Counted from the stretch's first letter, positions 44,328-52,744 are shown. The stretch is 64,000 nucleotides of DNA from Cohnella candidum (GCF_003713065.1 NZ_CP033433.1:2853001-2917000), one strand, 5' to 3'. The notes: generated by a model not told the origin, from the sequence alone. Numbers and translations: made by a program.

Positions 44328-45437
44328 TCAAGGATTTTGATGGCCGAAAATCCGGTCCAGGCTTGCTTGGTTAAACGGCTTGATGTCCGGATTCGGAAGC
44401 CGTTTCGCCACCTTCGGCAGCTCCGGGAACGGACGGTGCGGCTCTTCCTGGTACCAATAGGCCGTGGAAGAAACGTCGTCGCTCCGATGGTTGTTGTGGC
44501 CGTGCTCGATCGTCACTTTGATGCTCTTGTCGAACATGATCGGATCGAGAATATGGTAGCGGTACGTCGAGATTTTGCCGCTCCAGTTCGGACCGCCGCC
44601 CAAAATGATGCCGTGGTAAGGCGTGCAAACTTCCTGTTGCGGGCACCAAGCGGTGTTGAAGTAATCCTCCATACCCGTGCCATGCAGCGTCGGCGGCCAA
44701 GGCTCTCCGTCGATGAAGATCATGTCGTCGCCTTCGCCGTACCAGTTCCACTCGGAGGTATCGCGCAGGTTGTGGACGTTGAAGTTGCAGCCGACGTAAT
44801 GCCCTTTGCCCACCGCGTCCAGGATGACGTAGTTGCCGTCGCCGGTCGTGTTTTTGCCGCCGAACTCGAAGTGCGCGTTGTCGATGCCGTCTTCGGAGAT
44901 TCCTTCCGTCGGATTTTCGCGGTGCCATTGCGCATGGAATCTCAATTCGCCCGCCGGCAATTGCTCGTATTGCTCGTAATCGACGTAGAAGTAAAATTTG
45001 ATCGGATTTTCCGCTTCGCTCTCCACCGTGATTCTCGCGCCGCTGGCGAACGGCATCCGGAAGAAGCTGTTGAACGCTTTGCCGTCTTCCGGGCTCATCA
45101 TGAGGGGAGCCGAAGTGTAGTTGCGGGTAAGGCCATGGCCCATTCCGAAAAAGTCACCGATCGGCGCTTCCACGCTCGGTTCCGTTTCTCCGTCCCAGTA
45201 CATGCGAAGCACGATTTTGCGGGGCAGGAATTCCTCTTGGACCGGAGCGTCGGGGGCCATCGTCATCCAAATGTGCGTAATCGCTCCGGCCCCTTGAATG
45301 CTGCAAATCTCCGTGTTGTCGCCCGGGCGGATCGAGAAATAGTCTTTGTTGCCGCCCGTTCGGTCGTAGCTGGACTCCCGTTTACGTTTGCCCGTTCTGG
45401 CGAGGCTAAGGGAGGCAAGGTTTTGTACAACGTCCAT
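44328..45437 (-). CDS. GH172 (DUF2961) glycosidase, candidate exo-D-arabinofuranosidase
   Basis: 369 residues from MDVVQNLASLSLARTGK, whose ATG follows AAAGGAGCG; no signal peptide, so cytosolic. GH172 landmarks: SIQGAGAITHIWMTM, LRMYWDGETEPSVEAPIGDFFGMG, GKGHYVGCNFNVHN, WNWYGEGDDMIFIDGEPWP and HGTGMEDYFNTAW. Glu235 and Glu257 are the probable catalytic pair, 22 residues apart as in the other GH172 here. Two LacI-type operators lie upstream, between it and araB. Expected to release D-arabinose from imported fragments. Confidence 0.9.
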   Translation of the reverse strand: MDVVQNLASLSLARTGKRKRESSYDRTGGNKDYFSIRPGDNTEICSIQGAGAITHIWMTMAPDAPVQEEFLPRKIVLRMYWDGETEPSVEAPIGDFFGMGHGLTRNYTSAPLMMSPEDGKAFNSFFRMPFASGARITVESEAENPIKFYFYVDYEQYEQLPAGELRFHAQWHRENPTEGISEDGIDNAHFEFGGKNTTGDGNYVILDAVGKGHYVGCNFNVHNLRDTSEWNWYGEGDDMIFIDGEPWPPTLHGTGMEDYFNTAWCPQQEVCTPYHGIILGGGPNWSGKISTYRYHILDPIMFDKSIKVTIEHGHNNHRSDDVSSTAYWYQEEPHRPFPELPKVAKRLPNPDIKPFNQASLDRIFGHQNP

Positions 45438-45474
45438 CTGTGTCAGCGCTCCTTTGGTTGGTTGTCGAATAGGG

Positions 45475-45488
45475 TGCAATCGATTCCA
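45475..45488. promoter_or_regulatory. LacI-type operator TGCAATCGATTCCA
   Basis: 38 bases before the GH172 start. Identical to the site at 20765. Pairs with the perfect palindrome 62 bases further upstream. Confidence 0.6.
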
Positions 45489-45536
45489 CATGAGACGAAA
45501 AATTGCACGGATCCTCTTGCTTTCTGTCGAACGATC

Positions 45537-45550
45537 TGCAATCGATTGCA
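45537..45550. promoter_or_regulatory. Perfect LacI-type operator TGCAATCGATTGCA
   Basis: Lies 22 bases past the araB stop and about 100 bases before the GH172 start. A possible promoter (TTCGAC, 18 bases, TGCAAT) lies between the two operators, so the pair could form a repression loop. Confidence 0.65.
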
Positions 45551-45572
45551 GTTCGGGCGGAAAGCCGTCCGG

Positions 45573-47243
45573 TCAATCTTGACCGGACTTGATCGCTTTC
45601 AGTCTCTTCATCACGGCGTTTCCGCCGCGTCCGAAATAGTCATGCAGTTCCGTATATTCGCGGTATAACCGGTCATAAAGGCGGACGTTTTCCGGAATCG
45701 GTTTAAACGTCTCTTCGCGAACCCGGGCCATCCGCTTCGCCGCTTCCACGACAGAGTCGAAGCCGCCGGCTTCCGATCCCGCCGCCACCGCACCGAACAT
45801 CGCCGCCCCGAGAGCCGCCGTCTGCGTCGAATCCGCGATTTTAATCTCGCGCCCGGTGACGTCGGCGTAGATTTGCATCAACAGCCGATTCCGCTGCGGC
45901 AGTCCGCCGCAGGCATACAACTCGTCGACGGCTACGCCGCTTTGCGTGAACGCTTCGATGATCTTCCGGGTGCCGAAGGCTGTCGCTTCGAGCAGCGCGC
46001 GGTAGATTTCCTCCGGCTTCGTCTGCAGCGTCATGCCCAAGATGAGCCCGGTCAGGTCTGCGTCCATCAGAACGGAACGGTTGCCGTTCCACCAATCCAG
46101 CGCCAGCAGGCCGCTTTCGCCGGGTTTATAGCCGGCAGCCTGGCGTTCCAGCCAAGTGTGAACACCGATGCCATCCTCGGACGCTTGCTTCTTGACGTAT
46201 TCCGGCACCGCTTCGTCCACGTACCAGGCGAAAATGTCGCCTACCGCGGATTGTCCGGCTTCGTAGCCGTAATAGCCGGCCACGATCCCGTCCTCGACGA
46301 CGCCGCAGATGCCTTCCGCGAGCACTTCCTTGTCGCCGAGAAGCAGGTGGCACGTCGAAGTGCCCATCGCCATCACCAGCTTGCCGGGGTCCACGACCCC
46401 GACGGCCGGCACCATGGCGTGCGCGTCGATATTGGCGACGGCCACGGCCGTGCCGGGACGCAACCCCATCAGCTCGGCCATCGGCTCGGTAAGCCCGCCG
46501 GCCTTCGTTCCGAGCGCTTGGATCGGGCCGGCCAACTTGTCGCTGGCCAGCGTGGCCAAACGGGGATCGAGCGCGCTCAGGAACGCTTCGGACGGGAACC
46601 CTTCGCGTTTGTGCCAGACGGCTTTGTAGCCGGCCGTGCAGCTGTTGCGGACGAGGCGGCCGGTCATCTGCATGACGACCCAGTCCGCCGCTTCCATGAA
46701 CAGGTTCGCGCGATCGTAAACTTCGGGTGCCTCGTTCAGGATCTGCCACGCTTTGGCGAGCATCCATTCCGAAGAGAGCTTGCCGCCGTAGCGGGCCAAG
46801 AAGGTTTCCCCTCTCTCGACGGCGATGTCGTTGATTCGGTTCGCTTCTTCCTGCGCCGCGTGATGCTTCCATAGTTTAACCCAGGCATGCGGATTTTCTT
46901 TCCATTCGCTCCGCAAGCACAGGGGAGTTCCTTCTTCATCCAGCGGCAACATCGTGCATGCCGTGAAGTCGATGCCGATGCCGATCACGCTCTCGGGACT
47001 TGCGCCCGAGAGGCGGAGCACCTCGGGCACCGACCGCCGCAGCACCTCCAGGTAGTCGTCCGGATGCTGCAGCGCCCAATCGTGACCGAGCTTCACGCCG
47101 GAGTCGGGGAGCGCTTCGTCGATGACGCCGTGCGGGTAAGGCGTGACGTGGGTCGCCACTTCTTCCCCGGTCGCGATGTCGACGAGCAAAGCCCTGCCTG
47201 ATTCCGTCCCGTAGTCGATGCCGAGGGCATAGCGCCGTTCCAT
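45573..47243 (-). CDS. araB: Ribulokinase (AraB family)
   Basis: 556-residue FGGY-family kinase, the usual length. Phosphorylates L-ribulose and, in characterised AraB enzymes, also D-ribulose at C5. Motifs: [18 protein letters not shown] at the N-terminus, [44 protein letters not shown], and the C-terminal ATP site [15 protein letters not shown] plus [24 protein letters not shown]. Follows fucI by 18 bases. Neither AraA (L-arabinose isomerase) nor AraD epimerase is encoded here, and the isomerase upstream yields D-ribulose from D-arabinose, so I infer D-ribulose as the physiological substrate. Confidence 0.93.
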   Translation of the reverse strand: MERRYALGIDYGTESGRALLVDIATGEEVATHVTPYPHGVIDEALPDSGVKLGHDWALQHPDDYLEVLRRSVPEVLRLSGASPESVIGIGIDFTACTMLPLDEEGTPLCLRSEWKENPHAWVKLWKHHAAQEEANRINDIAVERGETFLARYGGKLSSEWMLAKAWQILNEAPEVYDRANLFMEAADWVVMQMTGRLVRNSCTAGYKAVWHKREGFPSEAFLSALDPRLATLASDKLAGPIQALGTKAGGLTEPMAELMGLRPGTAVAVANIDAHAMVPAVGVVDPGKLVMAMGTSTCHLLLGDKEVLAEGICGVVEDGIVAGYYGYEAGQSAVGDIFAWYVDEAVPEYVKKQASEDGIGVHTWLERQAAGYKPGESGLLALDWWNGNRSVLMDADLTGLILGMTLQTKPEEIYRALLEATAFGTRKIIEAFTQSGVAVDELYACGGLPQRNRLLMQIYADVTGREIKIADSTQTAALGAAMFGAVAAGSEAGGFDSVVEAAKRMARVREETFKPIPENVRLYDRLYREYTELHDYFGRGGNAVMKRLKAIKSGQD

Positions 47244-47261
47244 CTCTCCAGCCTCCTCCTC

Positions 47262-49055
47262 TTACTTGTACAGCGGACCGTATGCCGCGCAAGCGCGATA
47301 GTCGGCTCCCACCGGCTCGATTCCTCCGAATGCGGTCCAAGCGCTCGGACGGAACACCCGGTTGTCCGGCACGTTATGCATGCACACCGGAATGCGGAGC
47401 ATCGCCGCAAGGGTAATCAAGTCGCCGCCGACGTGGCCGTAGCTGACGGACGCATGGTTCGAACCCCAGTTGTTCATGACCGTGTAGACGTCTTTGAAAA
47501 GCCCTTCGCCCGTCAAGTTCGGCACGAACCAAGTCGTCGGCCATGTCGGATTGCTTCTTTGGTCCAGCTTGTCGTGCACGTCGTCCGGCAGTTCTACCGT
47601 ATAGCCTTCGGCCAGCTGCAGAACCGGTCCGACGCCGGCAACCAGGTTAACCCGAGCCATCGTCACCGGCATGCCTTCGCGGGTCGTGAAGTCCGTGGAG
47701 AAACCGCCTCCGCGGAAGAAGTCGACCGCCGGGCACCACTTCGTCGCGTCCAGGCAATCCTGCACTTCCTGCTGCGTGATTTCCCAGAACGGCTTCATCA
47801 CCGGTTGGCCGTCGCGGGTTTGTCTGCCCGTGCCGTCCAAAGCGGCCGGACCCGAATTGATCAGATGGATGATGCCTTGTGCGGCTTTGCCTTGCAGAGT
47901 GTGGCCGGTGACGCGTTCAACCGCTTCAGGGCTCCAATACGTGCGAACGTCGGCGAAAATTTGCGCGGCGTCCGTCAGCAAATGTCCCAGCAGCATGGTT
48001 ACGGCGTTCAACGTATCGTTCTCGGTCGCGACCATATAAGGCTCACGGATCCCGTTCCAATCAAAGGAAGAATTCAAAATCGCTTCCATGAAGTCCCCGG
48101 TCGGGTAGTAGTCCGTCCAAGCACGCTGCCCTTGGAAGCCCGCTGCGATAGCGTTATGGCCCATCGCTTCTTCCCCGTAGCCCATTTCCGCAAGCTTCGG
48201 ATTGCCGACCATGAGGTCGCGGCCGATCAGCGCCATTTTCACGACGGTTTCCCAATCCTTCTCTTTCTGCTCGTCGGTACGCTTCAGATGAGGCGGATTC
48301 ACGTCGGCGCCGGGATTGCAGTTTTCGCGTACCCAGGCCAGCGCTTTTTTGTATTCTTCCGGATCATAGATGCCGAGCTCCATCCGGCGGACGAATTCCG
48401 TCATGTCCACGTATTCGTTGCGAATGCCGAGGTAGCGTTGGAAGAACGTCTCGTCCGCGATGCATCCGGCGATGCCCATCGATACGTTACCCATCGAGAG
48501 GTACGATTTGCCCTGCATCGTGGCGACGGCGAGTCCCGCCTTGGCGAATTGCAGCAGCTTCTCTTGCACGTCCGGCGTAATTTCCGTGTCGCCGATGTCT
48601 TGGACGTCATGTCCGTAAATCGCGAAAGCCGGAAGCCCTTTCTGGTTGTGCGCGCTAAGTGCCGCAGCCAGGTAGACCGCGCCCGGACGCTCCGTTCCGT
48701 TGAATCCCCAGATCGCTTTCGGACGCGTCGGATGGGTATCCATCGTTTCCGTCGGGTAGCACCACGAAGGCGTAACGGAAATCGTCAGCCCTACGTTCTC
48801 CCGGGCGAATTTCTCCTCGGTGCGAGCCGCTTCGGCGACACCGCCGATTGTCGTGTCCGCGATGACGCATTCCACGGGCAATCCGTTGCTGTGTCTCAAA
48901 TTTTCCGATAAAAACGCGGCTGCGCGTTTGGCCATGTCCATCGTTACGTCTTCCAGAGACTCGCGGATGCCGCCCCGGCGGCCGTCGATGATAGGACGGA
49001 TTCCGATTTTGGGCATGGTGCCCTGCAATCGATTGCAGATCGTAGCTTCGTTCAT
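47262..49055 (-). CDS. fucI: L-fucose/D-arabinose isomerase
   Basis: 597 residues; matches the E. coli enzyme almost throughout ([141 protein letters not shown]). Mn-dependent ketol isomerase: L-fucose to L-fuculose, D-arabinose to D-ribulose. I chose the ATG at 49055 because GAGAGG precedes it; the ATG at 49016 (MPKIGI) fits homology but has a poor ribosome-binding site. If 49055 is right, an operator palindrome lies inside codons 7-11. Second gene after the LacI regulator. Confidence 0.95.
   Translation of the reverse strand: MNEATICNRLQGTMPKIGIRPIIDGRRGGIRESLEDVTMDMAKRAAAFLSENLRHSNGLPVECVIADTTIGGVAEAARTEEKFARENVGLTISVTPSWCYPTETMDTHPTRPKAIWGFNGTERPGAVYLAAALSAHNQKGLPAFAIYGHDVQDIGDTEITPDVQEKLLQFAKAGLAVATMQGKSYLSMGNVSMGIAGCIADETFFQRYLGIRNEYVDMTEFVRRMELGIYDPEEYKKALAWVRENCNPGADVNPPHLKRTDEQKEKDWETVVKMALIGRDLMVGNPKLAEMGYGEEAMGHNAIAAGFQGQRAWTDYYPTGDFMEAILNSSFDWNGIREPYMVATENDTLNAVTMLLGHLLTDAAQIFADVRTYWSPEAVERVTGHTLQGKAAQGIIHLINSGPAALDGTGRQTRDGQPVMKPFWEITQQEVQDCLDATKWCPAVDFFRGGGFSTDFTTREGMPVTMARVNLVAGVGPVLQLAEGYTVELPDDVHDKLDQRSNPTWPTTWFVPNLTGEGLFKDVYTVMNNWGSNHASVSYGHVGGDLITLAAMLRIPVCMHNVPDNRVFRPSAWTAFGGIEPVGADYRACAAYGPLYK
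49024..49037. promoter_or_regulatory. Perfect LacI-type operator at the start of fucI
   Basis: TGCAATCGATTGCA, eight bases before the alternative ATG at 49016 and inside the reading frame if translation begins at 49055 (codons for Cys-Asn-Arg-Leu). Would act as a roadblock or as the operator of a fucI-araB promoter. Confidence 0.6.
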
Positions 49056-49099
49056 TCCGATCATCCTCTCCCATTGAGTTGGTATGATTGCTGGTTCGT

Positions 49100-50107
49100 T
49101 CAACCGATGCGGTTGACTTCGTTGCGGAATATCTCAAAAACGGGTTCTGCCGGCGTTTCTTCCTTGCGGATCCGTTTCAGCAGTAATTCGCCCGTCTTGA
49201 TCCCCATGTCGTAAGGATGCTGGTCGATGTAGTACAGCCCGGGATTCTTGAGCAGAGATCCCGCTTCCACTTCCCCGAAGGAAGCGACCGCCATGTCGTC
49301 GGGAATCTTGAGCCCGCTGCGGACGATCTCGAGCAGAACGCCCAGGCTCATCCGGTTGTTCAGCGAGACGATTGCCGTCGGCTTGGGATCGGATTTCAAA
49401 AACTTGCGAACCGCCAGCACGCCGTCCTCCGTCGAGAAATCGCCGTTGTACACGAGCGGTTTCGGATCCAAACCATGTTCCCTCATGGCTTTCAGAACGC
49501 CCTCGTAACGCTCCCGTCCCGTGCTGACGCGGGCAGGACCGTTGACTACGCCAAGCCGCACGTGGCCATCTTCGAGCAGTTTGCCGGTCAGGCGGCAAGC
49601 GCCTTCTTCGTTGTCTTCGGCCACGAGGTCAAGGCCGGCTCCCGCTTCGTCCGATTCCAGCTTCCGGTCGACCAGCACGATGGGCAGTCCCGAGTCGCTC
49701 AACTGCTTGACCTTCTCGTCGTTGCCGCCGGCCGTGGCGAGCACGATCGCGTCGACCCTCTTCTCTTGCAGTAACTGCAGAAGGCGGTTTTCCTTGTCGG
49801 GACTCTCGTCCGAGCTGCAGAACATGAGCTGAAAGCCTTCGGGACCCACGACGTCTTCGATGCCTCTGGAAATGCCCATGAAGTAGGAGTTGGAAATGTC
49901 GGGCACGATAACGCCGATCATGTACGTCTTGTCCTGCTTCAGGCTTCTCGCGATGGCGCTCGGCTGATAATTCAGCTTGGCGACCGCTTCCAGCACGCGC
50001 TCTTTGATTTCGTCGCTGACGTAACCGCTCTCGTTCAGCACCCGGGAGACGGTCGCCGTCGAAACCTCGGCTTCCGCGGCCACTTCCTTAATCGTTGCCT
50101 TAGACAA
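49100..50107 (-). CDS. LacI-family regulator of the fucI-araB region
   Basis: 335 residues from a TTG start with AGAGGTG seven bases upstream ([28 protein letters not shown]). Helix-turn-helix about 5-26, hinge, then the effector domain: [67 protein letters not shown] further in-frame ATG lies at 50137. First gene of the LacI-fucI-araB unit and the best candidate to bind the TGCAATCGATTGCA sites. Its own promoter region carries three adjacent 12-bp near-palindromes. Effector presumably D-arabinose, D-ribulose or a phosphate of it. Confidence 0.92.
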   Translation of the reverse strand: MSKATIKEVAAEAEVSTATVSRVLNESGYVSDEIKERVLEAVAKLNYQPSAIARSLKQDKTYMIGVIVPDISNSYFMGISRGIEDVVGPEGFQLMFCSSDESPDKENRLLQLLQEKRVDAIVLATAGGNDEKVKQLSDSGLPIVLVDRKLESDEAGAGLDLVAEDNEEGACRLTGKLLEDGHVRLGVVNGPARVSTGRERYEGVLKAMREHGLDPKPLVYNGDFSTEDGVLAVRKFLKSDPKPTAIVSLNNRMSLGVLLEIVRSGLKIPDDMAVASFGEVEAGSLLKNPGLYYIDQHPYDMGIKTGELLLKRIRKEETPAEPVFEIFRNEVNRIG

Positions 50108-50140
50108 CTGCCGTTCACCTCTGTCATGCAAAGCCATTTT

Positions 50141-50176
50141 GCAAGCGATTACGTAATCGATTACGTAATCGATTAC
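50141..50176. promoter_or_regulatory. Tandem 12-bp palindromes upstream of the LacI gene
   Basis: GCAAGCGATTAC at 50141, then GTAATCGATTAC at 50153 and again at 50165, directly abutting. Each full unit is a perfect palindrome around CGAT/ATCG, so operators overlap by design at 12-base intervals (just over one helical turn). Sits 34-69 bases before the TTG start. Confidence 0.65.
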
Positions 50177-50220
50177 ACACTCAGGATAAAGGATGCCGAG
50201 CCCCGGTGTCAACCGTCAAT

Positions 50221-50715
50221 TTATTTTTCTTTGATCCAGCGGTAGAAATTAATCGCTCCTGTTTGAACGAACAAATAGATGACGAAAGAATAGCCGATTC
50301 GGTATCCGTCGTTATACCGGAAGACGTCGAAAAGATCGCACAGCCACTCGAAGCCAACGGCCCCCACGGAACATAGGAGAATGTATAGCACCGTTTTCCA
50401 ACCGCTCAGTCGCCAAGCCTCGTAGAAATAAATGTAGAGGTAGCCGAACGGCGCGTACAACAAGTACACCATGTAATCCATGACCGTTAACTCGGGTCCG
50501 TCCATGATGTCGTAGTAGTCGAAAGCCAGATATCCCGTGCAGTTGTCCAAAACGCTGGAGATCGCGACGGCGAACATGACGGACAGGCAAGACGTCGAGC
50601 CCGGCAGCTTTCTCGGGAGCAGTAGTGCGATACTTACAAAGAGGAGGACGGCCGCGATCACGAACCAGTCGTTGCGACCGAACCCATGTTCAGTAAATTT
50701 GACATGCAGGAGCAT
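50221..50715 (-). CDS. Small integral membrane protein, possibly CBO0543 family
   Basis: 164 residues, five predicted helices: WFVIAAVLLFVSIALLLPRKL, CLSVMFAVAISSVLDNCTGYLAF, MVYLLYAPFGYLYIYFYEAW, VLYILLCSVGAVGFEWLCDLF and GYSFVIYLFVQTGAINFY. The spacing and the EWLCDLF...YNDGYRIGYSF pattern resemble CBO0543-type proteins of spore formers; the assignment is tentative. Its start lies one base after the preceding small membrane-protein gene, so the two are coupled. Function unknown. Confidence 0.7.
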   Translation of the reverse strand: MLLHVKFTEHGFGRNDWFVIAAVLLFVSIALLLPRKLPGSTSCLSVMFAVAISSVLDNCTGYLAFDYYDIMDGPELTVMDYMVYLLYAPFGYLYIYFYEAWRLSGWKTVLYILLCSVGAVGFEWLCDLFDVFRYNDGYRIGYSFVIYLFVQTGAINFYRWIKEK

Positions 50716-50716
50716 T

Positions 50717-51160
50717 TCAGCTTCTCAACCTCCTGAAGCCGGCCAGCGCGGCAACGCCCGCGCACAGCAGCAAGCCGAAATAAGCCGCGGCATAAGCGGC
50801 GTTCCATTCGTGGAGGGAAACGGTTTTGAAGGACGCGTTCAAGACGTCAAGCAGCGCGAAAACCGCCGTCCCCGCAAGGATACCGAACCACGCGCGCGGG
50901 CCGCGGAAAGCGATCGCCGCTCCCGTCAGCAAGGCCGGGGCGATCGCGCTTCGGTAGAGAAGGAAGCAAGTGAAAAGTACGGGCTCCCTAGACGTCGCGA
51001 ACCAGTGAAACAAATCGTCGAAAAAGCTGTATACGTGCGTGTTTATCGATTCGAAAAAAAGCAGCAGGAAAGCCGTTTCTTGCCTTGGCCTGTTCGTACA
51101 CGCGATGAACGCGACTCCCGCGGCCAGCCATGCTGCTCCGACATAAAGGGCCAATGCCAA
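50717..51160 (-). CDS. Small integral membrane protein of unknown function
   Basis: 147 residues, TTG start with AGGTGG upstream. Four hydrophobic stretches: ALALYVGAAWLAAGVAFIACT, the segment around SREPVLFTCFLLYRSAIAPALLTGAAIAF, WFGILAGTAVFALLDVL and YAAAYFGLLLCAGVAALAG. Not recognised. Divergent from the Cys-tail protein gene at 51242 and coupled to the next small membrane-protein gene. Confidence 0.65.
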   Translation of the reverse strand: MALALYVGAAWLAAGVAFIACTNRPRQETAFLLLFFESINTHVYSFFDDLFHWFATSREPVLFTCFLLYRSAIAPALLTGAAIAFRGPRAWFGILAGTAVFALLDVLNASFKTVSLHEWNAAYAAAYFGLLLCAGVAALAGFRRLRS

Positions 51161-51241
51161 TTCGTTCGCCCACCTGAAGTTTTTCCCCCTATTATTCCCA
51201 TAAAGCGTTCGTGGTAAAATGTCCTCAGGAGGGCAGTTTCC

Positions 51242-52300
51242 ATGAACTGGTTCAAGCGGTTATTCTCGAGTTCGCCGGCAAGGAAGCCGATACGTCCTCG
51301 TACGTTTTCATACTCGTATCCGATTCCCGAGCGGCTCGGTGTCCGGCCGGAGCTGGCGGAGGACGCAAATTCACTAGTTAGCAGGCTGCAGGAGTCCCTG
51401 GCGGAAACGTATCTTCAACAAGTCCGCGAGCGCGTCAAAGTGCGGCACCCGGAGATCGGCGACGCCAAATACGGCTGGATGGAGCTGGAGCTCAAACGCT
51501 TTTTCCTGCTGACGGCGATTTTGCGCCACGTGCCGATGTACAGCGACGATGCCGATTTGATCTGGCACGAAATGCTCATGTTCACCCGGGAATATCAGCA
51601 ATTCAGCGAGCGGTTCGCCGGTTTCTACATCCATCATCAGCCGAACGTGAATCCCGGCGATGGCGGCGGGGATGCCGAGGTCATGGATGCCCGGGCGGAA
51701 GAACGGGCCGCGTTCGAGATCGTTTACGCCGCGTTGTTCAGCCTCGCGCCGGAAACCCATCGGTTGTTGGGCCCGTTTTATCGGCACCGGATGCCTTCCG
51801 CCTTGCTGGAAGAAATCGAGTCCGGCGATGAAGAACGCTTGCGGGCAGCGCTGCGTGTGCGGGATTCAAGCGATATTGCGGTAACGGCGGTTCAGGAAAG
51901 AGTGCTCGCCGCCGTACGCGAGAAGACCGGGCAAGCCCGCGCCTATCACGACGATAGCCGGCCGGGCGAACAGTCCGCCTTTTATGCCGGAGCCGACCCG
52001 CTGTGGATCTTGATGGCGTACGGGCTCGCGTCCGAAACGATGCCGTTCGACCCGTACGCACTCGAGCGCGAGAGACAACGGCAGCAAGGCTCGTCCTGCG
52101 GGTTGTACTCGGACGACGGTACATACGTTGACTACGGAAATGACGACGGCAGCGGAGGCAACGGAGATAGCGGCGGAGACAATGGCAACGGCGGAGGTTC
52201 CTGCTCGTCGTCCGACGGAGGCGGCGACTCTTCCTCATGCTCCAGCTCTTCCTGCTCCAGCTCCTCCTGCGGCTCTAGCTGCGGAGGCGGCGGGGACTAG
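51242..52300 (+). CDS. DUF1399-like protein with Ser/Gly/Cys-rich tail
   Basis: 352 residues, GGAGGG ribosome-binding site. The core (about 40-180) contains DADLIWHEMLMFTREYQQFSERFAGFYIHHQPN, like the W-H and Y-x-x-F motif of glycine-rich-domain (DUF1399) proteins. Residues about 285-352 are low-complexity: Asp/Asn/Gly repeats (DYGNDDGSGGNGDSGGDNG), then Ser/Cys clusters ending SSCGSSCGGGGD with about seven Cys. No signal peptide or helix. Such tails occur on small secreted or membrane-associated bacterial proteins, but no function is assigned. A long repeat array begins nine bases after its stop. Confidence 0.75.
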   Translation: MNWFKRLFSSSPARKPIRPRTFSYSYPIPERLGVRPELAEDANSLVSRLQESLAETYLQQVRERVKVRHPEIGDAKYGWMELELKRFFLLTAILRHVPMYSDDADLIWHEMLMFTREYQQFSERFAGFYIHHQPNVNPGDGGGDAEVMDARAEERAAFEIVYAALFSLAPETHRLLGPFYRHRMPSALLEEIESGDEERLRAALRVRDSSDIAVTAVQERVLAAVREKTGQARAYHDDSRPGEQSAFYAGADPLWILMAYGLASETMPFDPYALERERQRQQGSSCGLYSDDGTYVDYGNDDGSGGNGDSGGDNGNGGGSCSSSDGGGDSSSCSSSSCSSSSCGSSCGGGGD

Positions 52301-52308
52301 GGGGACGG

Positions 52309-52502
52309 CCGAGATAGCCGGAAAATCCGGTTAGCGGCACTCCGAAGCGGGTGAAACCGCCCGAGATAGCCAGAAAATCCGATCATCGGCGATTGTAAGA
52401 GCCTTAATTACTCGAGATAATCGGTAAATCCGGTTAACGGCACTGCAGTAAGGGTTCGAAAGTTCGAGATGACCGGAAAATCCGGTTAACGAGACAATAG
52501 TT
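52309..52502 (+). repeat. Four tandem repeats of about 51-52 bp, family with CGAGATAG core
   Basis: Units start at 52309, 52361, 52412 and 52464. The first 30 bases of each are similar (CGAGATAGCCGGAAAATCC then GGTTAACGGC), the last 20 differ. The core can fold into CCGG-AAAAT-CCGG. Units 1, 3 and 4 are closest. It starts just past the stop of the gene at 51242 and runs into a second repeat family. Confidence 0.8.
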
Positions 52503-52727
52503 GAAGTAACCACATCCACTCCGCAAGACGGAGAGACCGTCTTCGGTACAGCCAAAGTAACCAAACCTGCTCCGTAAGACGGTGAGACCGTCTTCGGTAA
52601 CGCCAAAATAACCGCATCCGCTCCGCAAGACGTTCAGACCGTCTTCAGTACCGCCAAGGTAACAAAATCCGCTCCGCAAGACGGTGAGACCGCCTTCGGT
52701 ACCGCCAAAGTAACCAAACGCCGCACC
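52503..52727 (+). repeat. 51-bp tandem repeats: three full and two partial copies
   Basis: Full copies at 52539-52589, 52590-52640 and 52641-52691, exact period 51. Partial copies flank at 52503-52538 and 52692-52727. Each full copy begins GTCTTCGGTA or similar and ends with a GAC/GTGAGACC-type segment. Copies differ at several positions, unlike the identical pair at 10173-10274 to which they are related (reverse orientation on the map, same orientation relative to the preceding gene). The frame stays open because 51 is 17 codons; I do not treat it as a gene. Confidence 0.88.
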
Positions 52728-52744
52728 TCACGCATCCGCGAACG

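Noticed and set aside
45573..47243. L-arabinose operon
   Set aside because: No AraA or AraD in the window and the isomerase is FucI, which does not act on L-arabinose in the classical pathway.
45573..49055. L-fucose catabolic operon
   Set aside because: The kinase is AraB-type rather than FucK, and no fuculose-phosphate aldolase or fucosidase was found; D-arabinose fits better.
52331..52679. Small minus-strand frames across the repeat arrays, with 17-residue peptide repeats
   Set aside because: Frame is open only because 51 is divisible by three; no ribosome-binding site, and the related copies at 10.2 kb lie in a different gene context.
52309..52727. CRISPR array
   Set aside because: Units are contiguous, without unique spacers between identical repeats, and there are no cas genes.
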